A stretch of DNA of 7,013 bases from the NCBI GenBank assembly GCA_029248825.1, contig JAQWIP010000060.1, forward strand, positions 1 through 7,013. The letters are read 5' to 3'. A program made the position numbers and the translations under genes. Below, piece by piece: positions 5,604 through 7,013 of this stretch. The notes below the pieces were generated by a model. That model was given only the letters and a program-made list of their open reading frames with translations, did not search any database and was not told where the DNA came from. The stretch comes from Alphaproteobacteria bacterium (GTDB lineage Bacteria; Pseudomonadota; Alphaproteobacteria; RS24). Position 1 is the stretch's first letter, and every line of letters begins with the position of its first letter.

Positions 5604-6734
5604 ATGGGCGCGCGCCAAATAACCGTGCTGGGATTAGAATCGAGCTGTGATGAAACCGCAGCCGCGATCGTGCGCCTCACGCTGGATGCGCAGGGAAAAT
5701 TGGCAGGCGCGGGCGAAATTATCTCCAATCAAGTCTTAAGCCAAATCGAGCTGCACGCGCCCTATGGCGGCGTGGTGCCAGAGATTGCTGCGCGCGCCCA
5801 TATCAGCCATATGGATGGCTTGGTAAAACAAGCCCTCGAAGAAGCGGATATGCGCCTTGCGCAACTCGACGCCATTGCCGCCACCGCCGGGCCAGGCCTA
5901 ATTGGCGGCGTGTTAATTGGCCTGACCACGGGCAAGGCTTTGGCCTTGGCGGCGCAGAAACCTTTTATCGGTATCAATCATTTGGAAGGCCATGCGCTCA
6001 CCGCTCGGATGACGCAAGGCGTGGAATTTCCCTATCTCTTATTGCTGGTGTCGGGTGGCCATTGCCAATTAATGGGCGTCACAGGGCTCGGGCAGTATCA
6101 AGAATTAGGCAGCACGATGGATGATGCCGTCGGCGAGGCGTTTGATAAAGCGGCCAAGCTTTTATCGCTCGGCTATCCCGGTGGGCCAGAGATTGAGCGA
6201 TGGGCGCAAGAGGGCAACCCCGAAGCTTACCCGTTGCCGCGCCCGCTCATCGATCGGCATAATTTGGATACGGGTTCTGGCGCCGAATTGGCTTGCGAGT
6301 TTTCTTTCTCCGGATTGAAAACCGCGCTGCGCCAGAAAGCCGAAAAACTGGCCCCCCTGAGCGACACGCATGTGCGCGATTTAGCCGCGAGCTTTCAGGC
6401 CGCCGTGCTGGATTGTTTGGCCGACCGCACGCGCAATGCCATGCATGTGTTTCGGATGTTGCATAATTTATCGGGTGAAATTCCGCTGGTGGTCGCAGGC
6501 GGCGTGGCGGCCAATCAGGCTTTGCGCGCGCGCCTAGACATGGAAGCCAGCGCGCAAGGCTATGCGCTATGCGTGCCGCCGCCAGCTTTATGCACGGATA
6601 ATGCGGCGATGATTGCATGGGCCGGCGCCGAGCGAATGGCTGGCGCCGAGCGAATGGCCAGTGCCGAGCCAGAAGCGGACGCCATGGCGACACCCGCCAA
6701 AGCGCGCTGGCCGCTTGCCGGTTTATCCGCCTAA
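5604..6734 (+). CDS. tsaD: tRNA N6-adenosine threonylcarbamoyltransferase TsaD (Kae1/Gcp/YgjD)
   Basis: This catalytic subunit transfers threonylcarbamoyl to A37 of ANN-decoding tRNAs (t6A), working in the cytosol with TsaB, TsaC and TsaE. Family motifs are all present: VLGLESSCDETAAAIV at about 8-23, GPGLIGGVLIGLTTGKALA at about 96-114, the metal-binding HLEGH with H126 and H130, LLVSGGHCQL at about 147-156, MDDAVGEAFDKAAKLL, YPGGPEIER, FSFSGLKTALRQ, VVAGGVAANQALRARL and CTDNAAMIAW with metal ligand D332. The ATG has a good Shine-Dalgarno. Length is 376 aa, somewhat longer than most family members; the excess lies between the CTDNAAMIAWAG motif and the C-terminal KARWPL motif, where an 18-bp tandem repeat has expanded an alanine/glutamate-rich stretch. 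It is divergent from hemC, a neighbourhood common in alphaproteobacteria. The usual following gene gpsA is absent; a terminator follows instead. Confidence 0.97.
   Translation: MGARQITVLGLESSCDETAAAIVRLTLDAQGKLAGAGEIISNQVLSQIELHAPYGGVVPEIAARAHISHMDGLVKQALEEADMRLAQLDAIAATAGPGLIGGVLIGLTTGKALALAAQKPFIGINHLEGHALTARMTQGVEFPYLLLLVSGGHCQLMGVTGLGQYQELGSTMDDAVGEAFDKAAKLLSLGYPGGPEIERWAQEGNPEAYPLPRPLIDRHNLDTGSGAELACEFSFSGLKTALRQKAEKLAPLSDTHVRDLAASFQAAVLDCLADRTRNAMHVFRMLHNLSGEIPLVVAGGVAANQALRARLDMEASAQGYALCVPPPALCTDNAAMIAWAGAERMAGAERMASAEPEADAMATPAKARWPLAGLSA
6624..6677 (+). repeat. 18-bp tandem repeat in the 3' part of tsaD
   Basis: The unit GGCGCCGAGCGAATGGCT (6624-6641) is repeated at 6642-6659 with one change at its last base. 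A diverged third unit follows at 6660-6677 (starts AGTGCCGAG). It encodes GAERMA twice and then SAEPEA, directly after the conserved CTDNAAMIAW motif. The duplication keeps the frame, and the conserved C-terminal RWPL follows intact. Confidence 0.9.
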
Positions 6735-6768
6735 AGGGCGGTCGATATTATTTGCCCAAAGGGCGGTC
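6733..6768 (+). repeat. Direct repeat AAAGGGCGGTC at the tsaD stop
   Basis: AAAGGGCGGTC occurs at 6733-6743, overlapping the TAA stop (6732-6734), and again at 6758-6768, a 25-bp period. The second copy is also part of a small palindrome, GCCC-AAA-GGGC (6754-6764). The role is unknown; it may be a remnant of a local duplication. Confidence 0.5.
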
Positions 6769-6800
6769 TAAATAAAGACAAATATAAAGGCAAAAAAATA

Positions 6801-6827
6801 GCTCCGATGGGGGAGGACCATCGGAGC
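6801..6827. terminator. Bidirectional rho-independent terminator between tsaD and the right-edge gene
   Basis: GCTCCGATGG (6801-6810) and CCATCGGAGC (6818-6827) form a perfect 10-bp stem with a 7-base loop. On the plus strand it is followed by CGTTTT, which would end tsaD transcripts. On the minus strand it is followed by TATTTTTTTG, a stronger U-tract, which would end transcripts of the gene whose stop is at 6923. It fits the convergent gene arrangement. Confidence 0.88.
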
Positions 6828-6834
6828 CGTTTTG

Positions 6835-6852
6835 GGCCTTTTAAGAAAGGCC
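6835..6852. repeat. Second hairpin GGCCTTT / AAAGGCC
   Basis: GGCCTTT (6835-6841) pairs with AAAGGCC (6846-6852) around a 4-base loop, TAAG. It starts eight bases after the terminator stem. No T tract follows on either strand, so it is not a classical terminator. It may protect a 3' end from exonucleases. Confidence 0.6.
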
Positions 6853-6853
6853 A

Positions 6854-6884
6854 GAATAAAGTCTTTGGGAGAAAGTCTTTATTC
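6854..6884. repeat. Third hairpin GAATAAAG / CTTTATTC
   Basis: GAATAAAG (6854-6861) pairs with CTTTATTC (6877-6884). After one T-T mismatch, CTTT (6863-6866) pairs with AAAG (6872-6875), leaving a 5-base loop, GGGAG. It is an A/T-rich stem of twelve pairs in all, next to two other hairpins, downstream of both convergent genes. No T tract follows, so its role is open. Confidence 0.55.
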
Positions 6885-6922
6885 GTGGTGTCGCAATTTC
6901 GTTAAGAGCCGGGAGGAGGCTG

Positions 6923-7012
6923 TTAAACGATTGCGATGCCGGCAACAGAATGGGTGATCAAAGCCACACCATAAAGCGCCAATAGGGCAGATGCCAAAGC
7001 AGAACAGATGTG
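6923..7012 (-). CDS. C-terminal 29 codons of an unidentified membrane protein (cut by right edge)
   Basis: The minus-strand frame is open from the right edge to a TAA at 6925-6923. It encodes a hydrophobic end with ALASALLALYGVALITHS and then a VAGIAIV terminus, which reads as a final membrane helix. The strong minus-strand U-tract of the terminator at 6801-6827, 96 bases downstream, supports a real gene arriving from the right. Too little is visible to name a family; the ALLALYG stretch faintly resembles the last helix of several small transporters or proton-channel proteins, but I would not assign it. Confidence 0.5.
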   Translation of the reverse strand, partial: HICSALASALLALYGVALITHSVAGIAIV

Positions 7013-7013
7013 A

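Noticed and set aside
5495..5728. Minus-strand 77-codon frame covering the tsaD start and the promoter region
   Set aside because: It is antisense to the well-supported N-terminus of tsaD and covers the repeat array. It has no domain or ribosome binding site.
6934..6974. Plus-strand short frame (MPATEWVIKATP) after a GGAGGAGG box
   Set aside because: It has only twelve codons, the purine box is too far upstream for efficient initiation, and the opposite strand carries a longer hydrophobic frame with a matching terminator.

Overview
The window looks like a stretch of alphaproteobacterial chromosome. The strongest reason is the block hemC-hemD-mic60-hemY: a bacterial mitofilin/Mic60 homologue inside a heme-biosynthesis gene cluster is a typical alphaproteobacterial arrangement. 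The DNA from about 840 rightwards is GC-rich. The left 550 bases are visibly richer in A and T. I cannot name the genus.

Layout, left to right. (1) 1-547, minus strand: the N-terminal part of an outer-membrane protein of the DUF1302 type with a signal peptide; its C-terminal part lies beyond the left edge. (2) 548-837: intergenic DNA with small inverted and direct repeats but no convincing gene. (3) 838-910, plus strand: a complete tRNA-Thr with anticodon CGT, followed by a T-rich tail. (4) 971-5424, minus strand, transcribed right to left: hemC (hydroxymethylbilane synthase), hemD (uroporphyrinogen-III synthase), a Mic60/mitofilin-like inner-membrane protein and a HemY-N/TPR membrane protein. 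hemC/hemD share one base (TAATG), mic60/hemY share four (ATGA), and hemD/mic60 are 52 bp apart, so this reads as one operon. (5) 5425-5603: a divergent promoter region with helically phased GTCTATC repeats. (6) 5604-6734, plus strand: tsaD, the tRNA N6-threonylcarbamoyladenosine synthase subunit, with an unusual repeat-containing C-terminal segment. (7) 6735-6922: a convergent intergenic region with three adjacent hairpins, the first being a good bidirectional terminator. (8) 6923-7012, minus strand: the last 29 codons of an unidentified membrane protein.

How the genes work together. HemC and HemD make the first tetrapyrroles (hydroxymethylbilane, then uroporphyrinogen III). The two membrane proteins downstream are co-transcribed with them in many alphaproteobacteria; Mic60 shapes inner membranes and HemY-N proteins are linked to late heme handling, although their exact biochemical contribution is not visible in the sequence. 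TsaD makes t6A in ANN-decoding tRNAs, which include tRNA-Thr; the nearby tRNA-Thr gene is probably a coincidence.

No new defence, mobile or biosynthetic system was found. The most noteworthy unexplained signals are the phased repeat array between hemC and tsaD, a recurring TCTATATAGGGC-like word found in several genes and in that promoter region, and two in-frame 18-bp tandem duplications in conserved genes.
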